This document shows positions 13,016 to 26,524 of a stretch of DNA of 64,000 nucleotides, piece by piece. The first letter of the stretch is position 1. Every line of letters begins with the position of its first letter. Under the pieces are notes generated by a model. That model did not search any database, was not told the DNA's origin, and worked only from the letters and a program-made list of their open reading frames with translations. Origin of the DNA: Anarhynchus alexandrinus (Eukaryota; Chordata; Aves; Charadriiformes; Charadriidae); assembly GCA_008711295.1 (NCBI GenBank), contig VUYV01000595.1, forward strand, positions 151,501 to 215,500. The letters run 5' to 3'. The position numbers and the translations under genes are program-made.

Positions 13016-14762
13016 TACAGTACACTCCAGAGCCTGACTTTCCTTTGCCCTTTGCCATGTCCAAGCTTCTGTACCCATAAACATACAGTGTGTAATGGCA
13101 CTAGCCCTTAAGTAATGGTCAGCATCCACACTGCCTTGCGGTGGCAATGCCTCAAAATGTAAGACATCGGCAAGCCAGCCCTTGCTATTCCCATGCTTTC
13201 CGTACAATTCTGCTTTGGGCTGAGTCATAAACTCATACAGAAAAGGGTCTTCCAAAGCTTTCCCTGCAGAACTACTTGGTGAAGGACAAAGTTACTCTCC
13301 TGGGGTTGAAATAACTCTTATCTCCCCGGCCAACCCACCTGGATGTTAGCAGTCACTCTCCTGTCATGTAACTCAGCCTGGAGAGTATGAACAAACATTA
13401 GCAGGTTTAAACTGCCACATTTCTATATTTGAGCTAAGCAGAGCTCAGGGCAGAGATCCAATGTTGTCTTTGTGTGTACAAACCCACCAGAAGAAACAAT
13501 TAAAGCACCGAGTCCTGATTTTTCCCCTTAGTTCCTGTCAAGAAAGAACTTCACCCATGCACTGAAAATTTGAGGCACCTTTAAAAACTCCCCCTGGATT
13601 ATATTTGCCTGCCCAGCAGGACAGATCACACATTGGACTTCATTTCATTTTCTCAAGACGTGACATTTTTGTTGGCTCATGTAAGGGGAAGGTATCTCAT
13701 GCCTTTCTAAAGATCTTCGCATGCATGAGCACACCACAGAGCAGACAAAGCCTTTGCCCTTCCCAAGAGAGATATTTTGAAGAGGGATGTGCTATGAGGG
13801 GGATTCAAGGCTTCCTAAGCAGTGCCCATTATGAAAAGTGAGCAATCATTGTGGTACGGGCAGAAGTTTTGGCCCATTTGCTACAAGATCCCATGGGACC
13901 TATGTCAAAAACAAGAGTGGGGTGTAAGTTGCTGTGTCCTGTCCCGCAGGAACAGCCTCTGCAGGCTGGGGTGCCACTAGCTCAGGATTTCAGGTGGGAA
14001 TGTCCAGGAGAAGACCCGTTAGTGGGTTGGGCTCCTTTCCTTTTCCTCATTTTTCATACCTTCACCCCACAGCTGGGTGGTGCCAGGGAATACAAGTAGC
14101 TTAATGCAAGCTGCTGTGGCCTGGGGACCAGGCAGCGTGAGGCACAGACACATCTGGCAGCAGCGGTACCAACGTGCTGATACACCACTTCAGACAGTGC
14201 CTGAGTCAGCTGGGACACAGGCTGTTCCTAAAGGACAGGTCCGGGAAATCCATGCCTGTCCTAAGGAACCAGGAAGAATGACTTCCATTCACGAAGGATG
14301 CAACAGCAGCTCCTGCGTGCCTTCAAACAGGCTGAGCAAGACTCCTGCTGAACTATTGCTCCACTCTCTCCACTGGGCACGGAGGCCAGAGGAACTGTCC
14401 CTTTACTTCCACGATGAAGGAAGATTTGCTGTTTTGAGGTATTTCCTAATGGTCATGCCAACAGCCTCCTCCGCTCATTGCTTCCTCACTCCTCTCCAAA
14501 GTAGCTGAAGGCTATGAAAAATGCTGAAGGTCTAGTGGAGTCATTTCAGATGGATGCTGAAACTCCTAGAGAGCTTGGCTACGTGGTGGAAATTCAGGGA
14601 AATCAATTTGAGTTCATGAATGGTAATAACTTAAAATAGGTCAGTAAAATGGCAATGAACTCTCATGCAGATGCTGGAGTTCAGAATCAGATAGCCTTAA
14701 CTGAGTCATTTAAACTGAAATCACTTTCAATTAAATTACAGTAAATCCAAAGAAGGCCCCTT

Positions 14763-14809
14763 TAATTCTAATTGAATCTGTATGGATCACTCTAATTCTA
14801 ATTGAATCT
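14763..14809 (+). repeat. Exact 17-bp direct repeat, 30-bp period
   Basis: TAATTCTAATTGAATCT occurs at 14763-14779 and again at 14793-14809. Confidence 0.9.
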
Positions 14810-15649
14810 AAAGGTGCTTAAGTAGCTCACTTCAAATTCACACTTCTAAGACGCTGCCAAAAGAAAGCTTGAAAACACAATGGGAGTATAATACAAAATG
14901 TTCTCAAACAAGGGGACGTAGAAAAGTAGTGCAAAATAAGTACGTCTATTTAAAATCTCATGATTTTTCTGAGTTGGCATATTAAACTACAGACATGTCA
15001 TCTAACAGTGTCTTGTTTTCTACAGATTATGTCGCTGCCTAGTGCATAACGCACCCGCATGTGCCAGGGCACCAGTGGAAATCCCAACTCCAGGCCCTAC
15101 TCTGAATCCTCTGGCTGACTCACTGGGCCACTGCAGGAGCCTTGTCACCGAGCTGCTGTCTCTCCTGCTGACCTGGCCACGCAGCGGTGCCTACAGAGCA
15201 GATCAAAGCAGGAGCAGAGCTGGGCAAAGGGGCTGAGAGCTGAGAGAAGCCACAAGTGGAGCTACACACTTACTAGTGAAAGCAAAGGGCTTGCAGACAT
15301 CAGAGCAAAGTGACTGCATTAGACCTGCTAACGGTTGTTTCTACCAGATTTAAAGAGCTCGCCATGGAGGAGGTGTGCTGGGAAGGAGGGTCTCTAGTTA
15401 GGGTGAGTCAGATCGATGCTGGACCAGTGGCATCCAGGAAAGAGGATGGGGAGCTTAGACCTTCTCAAGGGGTGGGTGAGAAGCAGTTTGAGCTCTCAGA
15501 GCTGCTGTGCTATGCCACATGCTCGTTGCCACCATCGCTTTCACTCATTTATTAGCAATGCCAGCAAACGTGAGAGCTCCATCACACTGCCTCTGGTACA
15601 CATCCCACCCAAGCTGGTTTTAATCTGAAGAAACAAGAGGCAAGAGGGA

Positions 15650-15770
15650 AGGCAAACTGTGCTCAGAAAGGGTGCACCTCTTGTTCAAAGTCACACAAGA
15701 GATCCGCGAGCAGAACTCAGCTCAAAACCGAGACTGATGCCCTCTCTGCTAGACCAGACTGCCTCTTTCT
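15650..15770 (-). repeat. MIR-type SINE relic
   Basis: AAAGTCACACAAGAGATCCG, GCAGAACTCAGCTCAAAACC and CTGCTAGACCAGACTGCCTC match the antisense MIR tail well, including the tRNA-derived ACCACTAGACC-like end. This is the clearest MIR relic in the window. Confidence 0.6.
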
Positions 15771-18700
15771 TGGATTCATGGGATAAACAGCCTCATTTCT
15801 TCACTCTCAGTGCGCTTCCTCTGCTTTGTCAACCATACTAGGACTTCACTGGACCGAAGTTAATGCCTATACTGGTTTTCCTCAAGCCTGGTTATAAAGA
15901 TTACGTGTTACCGCACCTGCCTCACCTGGTAGTTAAACACTAGACACAGCCTGCACCATCCTGCGCAGAAAAATCTGTCTAAGAAACATACATTTTTAAT
16001 GCAAACACATTCCTAAGAGCACAAAGGCACCTGGTGAAGACATTTCCTCATTGCTGGGTGCCCAACTGCCATTAGCACTAAAGAGAAATAACAAGAGCCT
16101 GGGAAGACCCATCCTCTTGGGTGGAGGCTTATCATAGTGCCAGGTCATCAGAGGAGATTTTAGGGTGATTCTCAGGGACTAAGACCTCCCATTTCAAATC
16201 ACTGACACCTGATGTTTCCAGTTCAGCTGTGAACTTGTAAAATCACTGAAGAAAGTTAAACCAGACCACATTAGTACCAAAAGAACCTGAAATATGCGCA
16301 AGTCCCCTCTCAGCCTTGGCAATGCCCATGCTCTCAGTTAACTGAACTCTTGAGCAATTTTTTGTCTCTGACCATTCCCAAATTGGTTTCTTACAACATC
16401 AAAACTGACTACTGACTTTCTTTCAACTTATCTGATAGAGTTAAAAGAAAACACCCTGGCAATGCCACTGCATCACAAGAGAGGCTTTGATCATCTGGAA
16501 CTGCCAACACACCTTGAAGCGCGTTAAACATATATGACTTGGCTGACTGCATCTGCCTGTTTCTATTAAGTGTACCTGCAAGGGAGTCACCCGCTGAGAA
16601 GGGGCAGCATGAGGGAGAAATCACCTGGGTGTTGGGTTACTGGATGCTCCTTGAGGTTCTTCATAGGAGGAACTTGCAGCACATTGTGTTTAGCACGTCA
16701 CCCAGCTCAGGTGAGCAAAGGCCAGGTGAAAGTGCATTTCTGAATAAGCTTTCAGTGAGAACTGACCTTTCCACTGTGGTTATGAATGGAGAAACCTTCC
16801 AGCAGTAAAGAACCTCCAACAGCTCTCATGGGCTTTGGGTGCTCATGTAAACTCAACGGATGTGGTTAAACTCCTTAGACAGCAGGTGCTACCAGTCCAT
16901 GCTGGTGATCCAGAATTCCAGGATGGACACTTCTATGTTGGGGATTCATCCCTCCCACCCCATGCATAAGTCTCCCTGCGTACAAGGGCCCTCCCAGTTG
17001 AAACCAGCTCTAACACTGCTCGGTTCAAGAACCAGAGCATAGATTTTAGACTCAGCTTTTAAAGACTCAGATTAGGGGAGCAGATAGAGACAAATGCTGG
17101 AGTAGGAGACACACTGCTGATGAAATGCTATGACACTTCGACACGAGCTATGTAGGGAGATTTCAGAAACTTCCTTTTTGGTAAAAAAAAAGTAACCCAT
17201 TTCCATCAGCCTTTTATTTCCTACTAATGTTTCAAGACTCTTCCCAGTTATCCTCTGCAGCATGAAACACCAAGGTCACCCCATGCCCTGCCCTCTGGGA
17301 ATGTGATTCTGACTTTGTAGGTTATCTGGGGTGGGGGAAGAAACAGGGAAGAAGAACGATGGGGTGCTGTGCAGATGATTCTCATTAATTTTGGAAGGAG
17401 TTATAAAAAGTAAGCTTTAAAGTCTATCCTAAATATAAGGATTCAGCTGATTGAGAACTCATCTGCTTCTATCTCTTGGGTAATCGTGAATACGCTTCTG
17501 CTGTGTCACTTCAAAGGCACAGCACAGCTGGGAGGGTTTTCATCAAAGCTTCTGCATGTCTGGGGGAGGTTTTCCCCCCCATGAATATACATCACTGGAG
17601 GCTCCTTTTCCCAACTTTTCCCATGCCTCTCTCTGATTGATCCTCATTTCATTCAGATGAGCTCTTCCTCTCTGGATGGCTAAAGGGCAAGAGACAGCTC
17701 TCTCCAAAGCTTTCCCACTCGCCTGGATGCCTCTCCGAAGATTTTCCTCTCATCATAGTGGGGGAGGGAGGGAGCTGTTCAGACAAGAGATTGAGCCTTT
17801 AAATTAAATTCTTGTCATCTGAGGGCTGGGCCTGATAGTAGCGGGGGTGGGAAGCATATTCTCCCAGTATCGGGACACTGGCCAGATCCTCATCTGGTGT
17901 AAATGTTTGCCAGTGGACTGATCTCAGCAGTCGTGTCATCAAAACTACAAGCCTTAAAACACTCCCCTCTGCAAGGCAGCAGGTTGCTGGGTGAAACCAG
18001 CATCCTCCTCTGTGTGTCTGCCCTGCGGACTACGTGAGCTCCACAGACTAGGAACACTTGCTGAAATTGCTCAATTCCCCTCTTTTTCAGCGGGGAGGGA
18101 GGGCCGGGCAGCTCGGTGGAATTTCAAACACTCAGCCACCCTCAGCCAGGTTGGGATTTCACAAGAGCCCAGACCCTGTGCGCACCCAGCACGTGCAAAG
18201 TGCTGGTGGAAATCTGGGCCCCTCTCCTGATCTCAGATGGGAGCTCAGCCCTCCTGGAAATTCTGGGCCCGGTGCCACTTAGTTACAGCACGTCTCCTGG
18301 CTGGTGGCCAGATCAGAGCAGTCTGAACCTCATCTTAGCTCTTCTACCCTCCACCCTCTAATTGCTTATTCCCTAGGGCCAAAATGACCCCAGCAATTGT
18401 CAGGTCAGGGCACTGCTGAAGCAACTGGATATGCACTCTTATCCCACTGGCAAGGTTGGCCCATATGAATGATGTTGATAATTTTTCCAAAAATGTGTTA
18501 TGAATCTCCTATGCAGTGACCCATGGAAAAGTGACAGCCTTGGAGATTATCAATGTCTGCTTGTCCAGTGAGATCTTCCTTCATTCCAGTGAGAACCCTC
18601 AGCAGAGGGGTCCCTCTCTGAGAGCAGGAGAGCTGCATGGCCACCAAGTGTCACCCACCAGCAAATTTCATGAGCTCGTGTCCTTACAGGCTCCTGTGCA

Positions 18701-21700
18701 TCCTCTTTTAGCTCAGAGCCCTGTAAACCCACATCTTGGACCTTTGCCAGGGAGATCAAACCAGGTCCCCAAGGACATGTCACCCTCATGGGGACTCTTC
18801 CAACACCTTCTAACATAATGTCTGTTGGCACCTATCAATCCTGTCCTGCACGCTCAGTTCCAGGCTGTAACCCTCCCCTTTGGAGTAAGAGCCCCTCTGG
18901 AGAGGCACTCGAAGCTGGGTCAGTTGTGCTGGTGCTGCATGTGACTGGGACGTTTCTTCCCCCAGACAGTGATGGGATTTTCCCGCACCAGTCCCCTGAA
19001 TGATTAATTGGATCTTGAATGGTTTATTACTTCTTTCACTGGGGTATGTGGCTGGATTTACTTTGACACAAGCCCCTTTCTGAATTGCAAGTTGGCAACA
19101 ATAAAAGGGAGAAGTCTTTAATTAGTTATCTGGCTAATTAACTTTTACGGCACTGTATAAGCTTTGGCATCCAAATACTGCAATGCAAAACATTGCAAAC
19201 ATTCAAACAAAGACTACCCACCCCACCAGGAAGCTGCTGCCACTAGTGGTTGCGGGGGAATAGCATCTCGCAGCCTTGGCCATGGTGCGTGGAAATCCAC
19301 CTCTCACTGTGCGGTGCTCTCTGCACTCCCTGCACATCCACTTCTGCAGATAATTCACCTTCTGATGATGATGTTCAAATTAAAGATACAGAACATACAT
19401 GGCTTCCCCATGTTGTACTCCTCCTTCCCAGCATGTGCATTCACTCTATCATTGAGTGAAATACACGCAAGATAAAATTTATTTCCTGCTTGAAAGGGGT
19501 ATGTAGAGATCCCTGCTCCCCACTGCCATGCAGGAGAGTTTCACAGTCAGGGCCAGCGTACCAGCATCCCACAGTCCTGAGCCCAGAGAGAAACCCCTCA
19601 CATCGGGCAGGGTTACATCATATCACACAGTAAGGAAATGCTCTTGAAGAGGGATAAGCTCTGAAGCCTGTGGGATGACCCCCAAGAGCACAGTTTGGCT
19701 CAGAGATTACAACAGGCGGGTTGCTAGAATTAAATCTCTCTCTCTGTTGGAACATGCAGGGTCCCCACCGCTTTTCCCACGCTGATCGGTGAGAGCTAGG
19801 GGTTTCGGGAGGCACGGTGCCCCCAGGACGTTCCTGTGTTGTTATATCTGCACCTTGTGGGCTAGCACATGTTTTACTCTGTGTGCACTGGAGTTTCGCC
19901 GTTACTGCATGTCCAGGCAAGCTCCCTAACTGCTTTCAGCATGAATAAAAAAGGCACTGTAAAGGGGAAGGGACAGGTTTCAGGAAAAGCGAGAGAAGCA
20001 GCGTAAAACGGGCCATCAGCTTGAGTCCACTAATCAGTACCATCCCACACGTCTGCCCCACTGCTCCGGGAGGTATAGAGGGAAGGGAGAGGTCTGTCTG
20101 ATCTCAGGCTGGGATCCAAACTAAATCTACTTTGTTGTAGTTTGGATTTTAACTGAGATCTAGTTAACTGCTATATTTAATTTATTTGTGGTAGAAAAGG
20201 ATTCTGCTTGCTGGCAGCCCCAACTCAACCAAGTAAAATCAGGGGCAATACTTTGCCCCCTTCCCATATCGGTCCATGTGGGACCTGGGGAACAAGCTGA
20301 ACTGCCAGCTGACAGAAGTGCTGCCTTTACTCAAGAGGCAAGTTGCTGCCTTTAATGTTCTGCAGCCAGCTGCCCAGGGAGGGTTGCTACAGGAGGTTTT
20401 CAGTAAAGCATCATGTTTGCACACCACAGAGTTGCACACAAGAAGCAGGTCACAGGGAAGGTAAAAATGAAGTCAGCTCGGAGCCACAGCATGAGTAACC
20501 ACTGCTACAAAAGGGGACAAGGCCCTCTCAGCATCCTGTAAACATGCACATAAGAGATTCTTCTCCTCATTCACTTGCTGTGAGGGAAATGAAACCTGTT
20601 GGAGGGAATGATTTCACTCTGTGAGCACAGGACTTGTGCCTTGTTCAGTAGGGGCTTCCCTTTTGCTAAGGAAAAAAAAAATCTCTGCAGATTTGCACTT
20701 GCTAAATGATAAAGCAGCAGGGGACGGCGCAAGAAGGATGGACTGAATCACTGAGACAGGGAAGAAGAGGGGAAGGTTGTCCCCTCAGGCATGCATTTTA
20801 CCAGCTCTCCCTCAACAGAAGGAAGACCTAAATCTGGAAGGGACGGAGATGCCTGTGAAGCTCCCTTTTTTCCCCCCACTGGCACTGGCCCATCCAGTCT
20901 GAGCTCTGCCAGGGCAGCCAGGCAGCTGTGCAGCCTTCCTCCATCCGCTCACAGTAGCCTCCAGTCTGCCTGCCTGCAATACTAACGGTGATGAGGCTTA
21001 CAAAGGAAGATAGTCCTTTGACCTGTGACTACATGCTGCTTGTGAAGGTCTGAAACAGCTGTGAAATGCTACGCTCTCTTGGGCAGCTCCTAAGGCCTTG
21101 TCTAACCACCCTTAATACCTGTCAGAGTACGACGGTCTAATGAAACTATGACACAGGTACAATCCTTAACACAAATGTTGGCCTAGAGGGTCCAGGTATC
21201 TTTACAGGATTACTGTCTTTTCCTTTAAAACACGACCCCTTGTAGCAGGAGCTCTGTCAGCTACAGTTGCTGCGTGCAGGAAAAGCCCTGAGTTCCTTTA
21301 AAAACTCTGCCCCAGAAGAAAAAATAAAGGACATGAAATGATTCATAGCACTTGTATGAGGAACATTTCATCTTTTTGTTTTTGCTTTTGCTTTTCATTT
21401 TAAGTCTTTTCAGACTCAGTTTAAAAAACAAATCAAGCCCATTCTCTTCTCTTCCTCCTGGTGACAGGTTGCCCAGATGCCTGTCTGGGTCACGGGGACA
21501 CTGCTGCATTTTATTTTACCATCTGGAAACAAACAGCTCTGCAGATTTTTTAACCTCTTAATTCTCAATAGCATTTTGTTCTTCGTTTTCCCATAATTTC
21601 CCCATATTTGCTTTCCTAAACCTTCCAAAGTAATTTCCATCAAACCCAAACACTCAGCAGCCTGTATATCAGGCTAGTTTCTAAGCACAAAGAGAAATAT

Positions 21701-22611
21701 ATTTCCCCTCCTGAGTTGCAGAAGATCAAGTGCCCCCAGTTCCAGTCAGAGCTAAGCCTTCAACAAAAAGATTTTCCAGGGATAGGCAAGAAGGTTCAAG
21801 TTCACACTAGTTCACTAAAGCCAGGATCAGGCTTGCTGCTGGAGCTCCTTGGTGTTTATGGTCTCAGGCTGTCACTTTGATATATCTCCTGCTCTTGGAG
21901 TATGTGCCTTGCACCTTGCAGCCAAAGCCACAGCTGCAGCTACTCTCACAGGGGAGGTGGCTGTTTCCACACTCCACGTTCCTGGATGGTACGGACGCCT
22001 TTGCCACACAACTCGTCCCGCAGAGCTACATAAGCCAGGGAGAAAGAAGGGAGAGTTGGGCAGAAGAACTGCCAAAGAGGAGAACGTTGTCTGAGGTAGA
22101 GCACCTCAGGTTGAAACTTGTCCTCTTGGTGAGAGAAACTAGGGACAGGGGAGGAAGTTTCCAAAATTGGTGACTTTTGAGTTGTTCGAAAATTTGCTGC
22201 CCCTCCCCTAAGCGTAGGTTTCCTTAAATAACAGTATGTTCTCCACAGAAATTTCTAGGGAAAACTTTGGTACTGGGTGAAGTCTCACTTTCAATTACAG
22301 ATTGTGTTTTTTGTTTAGTTTGGGGCTAATGAGTATTTTCTCTTCAGACACTGCCGTGCTCATTCACTTTTCCAAACAGGTGGTGAAAAATGTTGAAGGA
22401 AAAATTCCTCTCCTGCCCTCGGGTTTTACTTTGCCCAGCTCTGAAGACAGGCCCATACTGCACACTTTTGCCACCACAGTTACATCAGCTCCACCACCTC
22501 CAGAAATGACGACATTAAGCCAAGAAAAGCAATCTTGCACGGGTGAAGACTGCGCCTCTGCTAGGAAGCTCTGCAGGTAGCTTTCTAAGGCAAAGATGTT
22601 ATTTTCCAGCT

Positions 22612-22705
22612 GCCAAGCTTTGGGCTTCTGCCTCTGAACTGCTACAGGGAAGTCACTAGCTTTTTCTGTGGCTCAGTCCCCATCTGCACAATACCTGTGT
22701 ACACA
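22612..22705 (+). repeat. Possible MIR-type SINE relic
   Basis: GGGAAGTCACTAGC, TTTTTCTGTGGCTCAGTCCC and CATCTGCACAATACC follow the sense MIR core (CAAGTCACTTAACC, CTCAGTTTCCCCATCTG). Confidence 0.5.
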
Positions 22706-25055
22706 TCCGTGTTGAGAGGGATACGGGGCTACGTTCTGGAGAAACCAGGAGGAATGTTAGGCGGGGTGTGGGCTGCCTCGTAAGCCGTGAGTGCATGTAC
22801 AGCACCGTGCACAGGGGCGGCAAACTCAGCTGTAGGAGCAGTGCAGATAGCAGGTGCTGCCAGAACTGTCCGCAGCATCACGCCCTTAGTGAAGCAGAGT
22901 TAATTAAATAGCAGGAAAGGAAAAGACCATTTAAAGAGCTGAGTCTGAATGACTAAAAGTCTTAGTCACTCATTTACTAAGATCTCAGGCAAAAACTCCT
23001 TTTAAAATAATTTTTATCTGGATCACATTTCTTTAAGAAATTTCTCAAACCATTCAGCAAGAACTACTGGGAAATGTCACTCTCATTCCCTCAGACTTTT
23101 AATGTCCAGAATGTTTGTGACAACTGCCACCTCCTCTCCTCGCCTGCAACATTCTCTTAGGCTGAGCAATCTCGCCTAGCACAGCACTATGAGAGCTGCT
23201 AGAGAAGAATGATTTTTGTCCTGCAGAAATTTGAAAATTTTCTTCCCAAAAATTGTTAAGTTGAAACTTTCCAGTGTTTCAATAGAAACATTCTTCAAAT
23301 ATGTCTTCTTGCTTAATTCAGGGGGAAAAAAGCTCTTAACATTTCAGAAAGAAACAAAAATCAACTGTGGAAGACTCCACATGGAGGCTGTTTCAGAAGG
23401 CTATTTCACTTTTTAAGAAATACTGAAAATATTCAGCCAGCCCTTCACAGAATATGGTGGTGACAGAAATGTAAGAGCACGTTGGAAATGTTAAACATGC
23501 TGTACTACAGATCAGTGGTTTGGTTTCCCATGGTGCCATTAGTACCAGAAATGCCCTGTTAAATTTTTAATATGTGGGATTTTTCTCAGTGGGCTCAGTG
23601 GTCCTTCCAAGCTCACAGAACGCAGTGTACACCGTTCCGCCACAACAACTACGTGGGTAGGGTAAGAGCAAAAGGAAGGAGCTGGGATGACAGTATCTTA
23701 TGCTGTCTAACCTCCAAAGGTTTCATAAAATCAAACCACAGCCCAAACTGTGCCTTCCTCGCAAGATTAAGACTATATTTCCTGCAGTGCCCCTCCTCAA
23801 GCAAGGAAGGTATCAGTCAGTCTGACTCAAGAAAGGTTGCAGGGTTTGCCCTCATGGTCTGAATCATCTGTTGCACGCAGAGAGGCAAGAGGTGGCAAAT
23901 TGAGAGAGTCCCCCAAGTATCATCAGTATTGCAGCAGTATGCAAAGACCCACCTAAAGATGAGGCATTGTACTAAGGAACGACAACCCCATCCCAAAGCA
24001 TTTATGCTCCATATGAGTAAAAGAGTGGGAGAACGTAGGCACAGTGGCATGATTGCCCAATGATGGAGAGCGTTAAGCCCAGTCCTCTGCTGCAGCAGGC
24101 ATCCCTGCCGGCAACCATCAAGTCATCACAGGCCAGAGACCCCACAGCAGGCTCCCAGTACGCCGACAGGTGCAATGGTTATAAGGGTAATGCTTGCTCC
24201 CACCGGCACCTGATCCGTTGCCTGCCTGGGCACCCAAAGCCAGGGACAAATGCTACTCGGACAGAAGAGCAAAACTTCGCTGTGTACAATGCAAACTCAG
24301 TGCCCACAATTAGAGGATGCTGTTGAAAATACTCCTGTAGGCCACCGTACAGGAGGGTGCTAGGAAATGCAGAGGGTGGAAGGAGTTTTAGTGAAGCTTG
24401 CCAAGTTTTTAAATAGGTCTCGACTAGAGCCTGTCGCTTGGAGGAACAAATGTATTTTGTTTGATAGGCAGCGACACCTCGTGGCACAGGGCTCTCCCCC
24501 CTCTCCCCGGTTTGCTGCCAACAGTACACTTGTTTTTCCTGGGACAGGTTCTCCAGTCATGCTCAAATCAGGGGGAGTTTTCCCACAGGGTCCAGTGGAG
24601 CCCAGGTTTCAGGGCAGATGTTTCACAGGAAACAATGATGATGATAAGATTCACCTCTTGCAGAGGCTTACTAAAAGTCACACGTCATCTTTAAGAGAAG
24701 CTGCCTGAGGGCTCTTAGCAAGACCTTAATGGGACTGGCCCTGCAATTGCTTCCTATTTTGTTCAGGCTGCTACAGGATGCGTAAGAGCCGTGTGTTGGT
24801 ACTACCTCTGCAGTTTGGCTGCTAAAGGGGAATAGACCTAGGACCTTCCAGACCCTCAGCTTTGCTTTTTTTCCTTATAAAGGATTATAGTTCTTTTTCC
24901 ATGAGAAAGAGAAACTTCCTAGAAATTAAACAGAGGTAGCAAAACAGCCAAGGAACAAGAAAAGTACTGGTAACAGAAGCTCGTGGTAAGAAGAAATGGA
25001 GATTTTTGGAGAAAGTTGTGACTGAAGACAGTTGTAACTGTGTCTTCTCCTGCAG

Positions 25056-25482
25056 CTTGAATCGCACCATGTTCAGGGAAATGAGACATTTGGTACCTTC
25101 ATGGGAAATACACCAGCTTTTGCCAGGACAAACCCCAGCTCCATCGGCTCTTCCCCCACTCAGTACCCAGAACCTGACATTCACAGGTATAGATAGCAGC
25201 AGGCTGTCTGCTGGGCTTGGTGAGTTTTCCTTCTGGGGAGGACCCAGAAAAGCCCCTTTTCTCTATGTCACTGTTACCTTCTGTGTGGTTACTTCATTGA
25301 CCCATTTCCTTTCCCCACGGCACAGACCTGGATGGGATTGTGATGGGAAGAGCAGGAGAGTAGATGTGCCAACCAAACAGCACAACTGATTGGGCTATTT
25401 TTTCCCCTTCTCTGTGCACAGGATGCAATGGCACGGCTATTCCGACCACATACACCTGGGCACACTGTACTTGGTGCCTTAG
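25056..25482 (+). other. Unassigned two-exon open frame (hypothetical)
   Basis: Segment 25056-25186 follows TGTCTTCTCCTGCAG and ends at CACAG/GTATAG. Segment 25422-25482 follows TTCTCTGTGCACAG and ends in TAG 25480-25482. Joined, they give 63 open codons including FGTFMGNTPAFARTNPSS and HGYSDHIHLGTLYLVP. I do not recognise the product, and no upstream exon or start is established. It may be chance; a second frame of the first segment is also open. Confidence 0.2.
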
Positions 25483-26367
25483 CTCACGGCTGAACCACGG
25501 TGTTCCCTGCTATGTTTCTGACACACACAGAACAAAACTGCTGTCACCATGACTTTGATTTAGGACGTGTGAGGCTGTAACACACAACAGCAACTTAGGA
25601 ACTGAGCTTTGCCCAGGAGAGCTCCGGAGTTTAAAGGTACCGTGTGCTGAAAACACAAACACCTCGAGAGTTTGCAAATGAATGCAAATGCCAAGGCCAA
25701 CAGCCAACGTGCTCATCGATTAGGCAGTGCAGGGGCCAAGAACCATCTGTGCGTTGGCACGGTCCTGGCAACTGGTCCTGATCTTGACTGATATTTTTGG
25801 GTTGATGACAAATAACTGATAAGTGGTACCTAAGGTATAAGGAAATTGCAGCACTGGTATTCAACAAAACCACAGGATTTATCAGAAGGATCCATGTCCT
25901 TCCACTCACCCACATTGAGTATGGGGCGGATCCCTGTCCCGTTTTGCACTTTACTTCCCCCATTTATAGAGTGGAGTATTTCCCTAACTTCTGAAAAACA
26001 TTCTTAACCTGGCAACATAAACGAAGAGAAAATCCTCGATCTCTTGTAAACACAAGACTATCATAATATCACAAATTGATTACTGTTTTTTTATTATTGC
26101 TAGGTTATTATCAGATATCTCATGCAGTAAAATCTTATTTGATTTCCATTAATATTTCACAGCCACATAGGTAAATTCCAAAGGTCAATTTTTTAATGAG
26201 ATGCCCCACAAGATGAGGCTCGCACTGTTCTCCTGTGTTGCTTTTGCACATAACCTGTGACAGAGATCAGTTAGGTTACACTGGAGGGCGTAGTACTGCA
26301 ATCTTTACATTTTTCTTTCATCAAAAGCACTCTCACATACACTCCCTTCCCAGTTCAATGTGCAGTG

Positions 26368-26405
26368 CTATATTTGGGCCGAACCAGGAAGTGAGACTGC
26401 GCATG
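26368..26405 (+). promoter_or_regulatory. Possible IFNLR1 proximal promoter motifs
   Basis: Within 160 bp upstream of the IFNLR1 ATG are a TATA-like/CArG-like CTATATTTGG (26368-26377), an ETS-type CAGGAAGTGAGA (26385-26396) and an NRF1-like TGCGCATG (26398-26405). The clustering and position suggest a core promoter. No transcription start can be read from sequence alone, so this is inference. Confidence 0.3.
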
Positions 26406-26524
26406 TGTGAGGTTCATTAATTGTATGGTCCTCTGTAATTCATACAACTTAATACAAGAAAACAACATGATGAAAAGGTAGCAAGAACAGAAATACATTC
26501 CAAGTGGAAAAGTTCTGTTTCGGC

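Larger units (their letters stand above)
10804..20000. other. Intergenic region, no gene recognised
   Basis: I see relic repeats (11450-11512, 12915-13015, 15650-15770), a 17-bp direct repeat (14763-14809) and an AT-rich, homeodomain-core-rich block (12476-12605). A GC-richer stretch at 17990-18360 is open in all three + frames, which is composition rather than coding. Longer chance frames (for example 143 codons at 14077-14508) do not resemble known proteins. Confidence 0.6.
20001..26367. other. IFNLR1 upstream region with exon-like open segments of unknown meaning
   Basis: No gene is recognised. Several + strand open segments are bounded by usable splice signals: 21922-22095, 22349-22576, 25056-25186 and 25422-25482. 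The last two join in frame to a stop. They could be exons of an unannotated transcript or chance. A possible MIR relic sits at 22612-22705. Confidence 0.4.

Noticed and set aside
14077..14508. 143-codon + strand open frame
   Set aside because: No recognisable domain, no supporting splice sites, and neighbouring frames are similarly open because of base composition.
17991..18361. Three overlapping + strand open frames
   Set aside because: All three frames open at once in GC-rich DNA indicates stop-codon scarcity rather than coding.
24367..24708. 113-codon + strand open frame at 24.4-24.7 kb
   Set aside because: An acceptor (TTTTTCCTGGGACAG) lies inside, but no donor of consensus type precedes the stop and no homology is recognised; antisense frames are open too.
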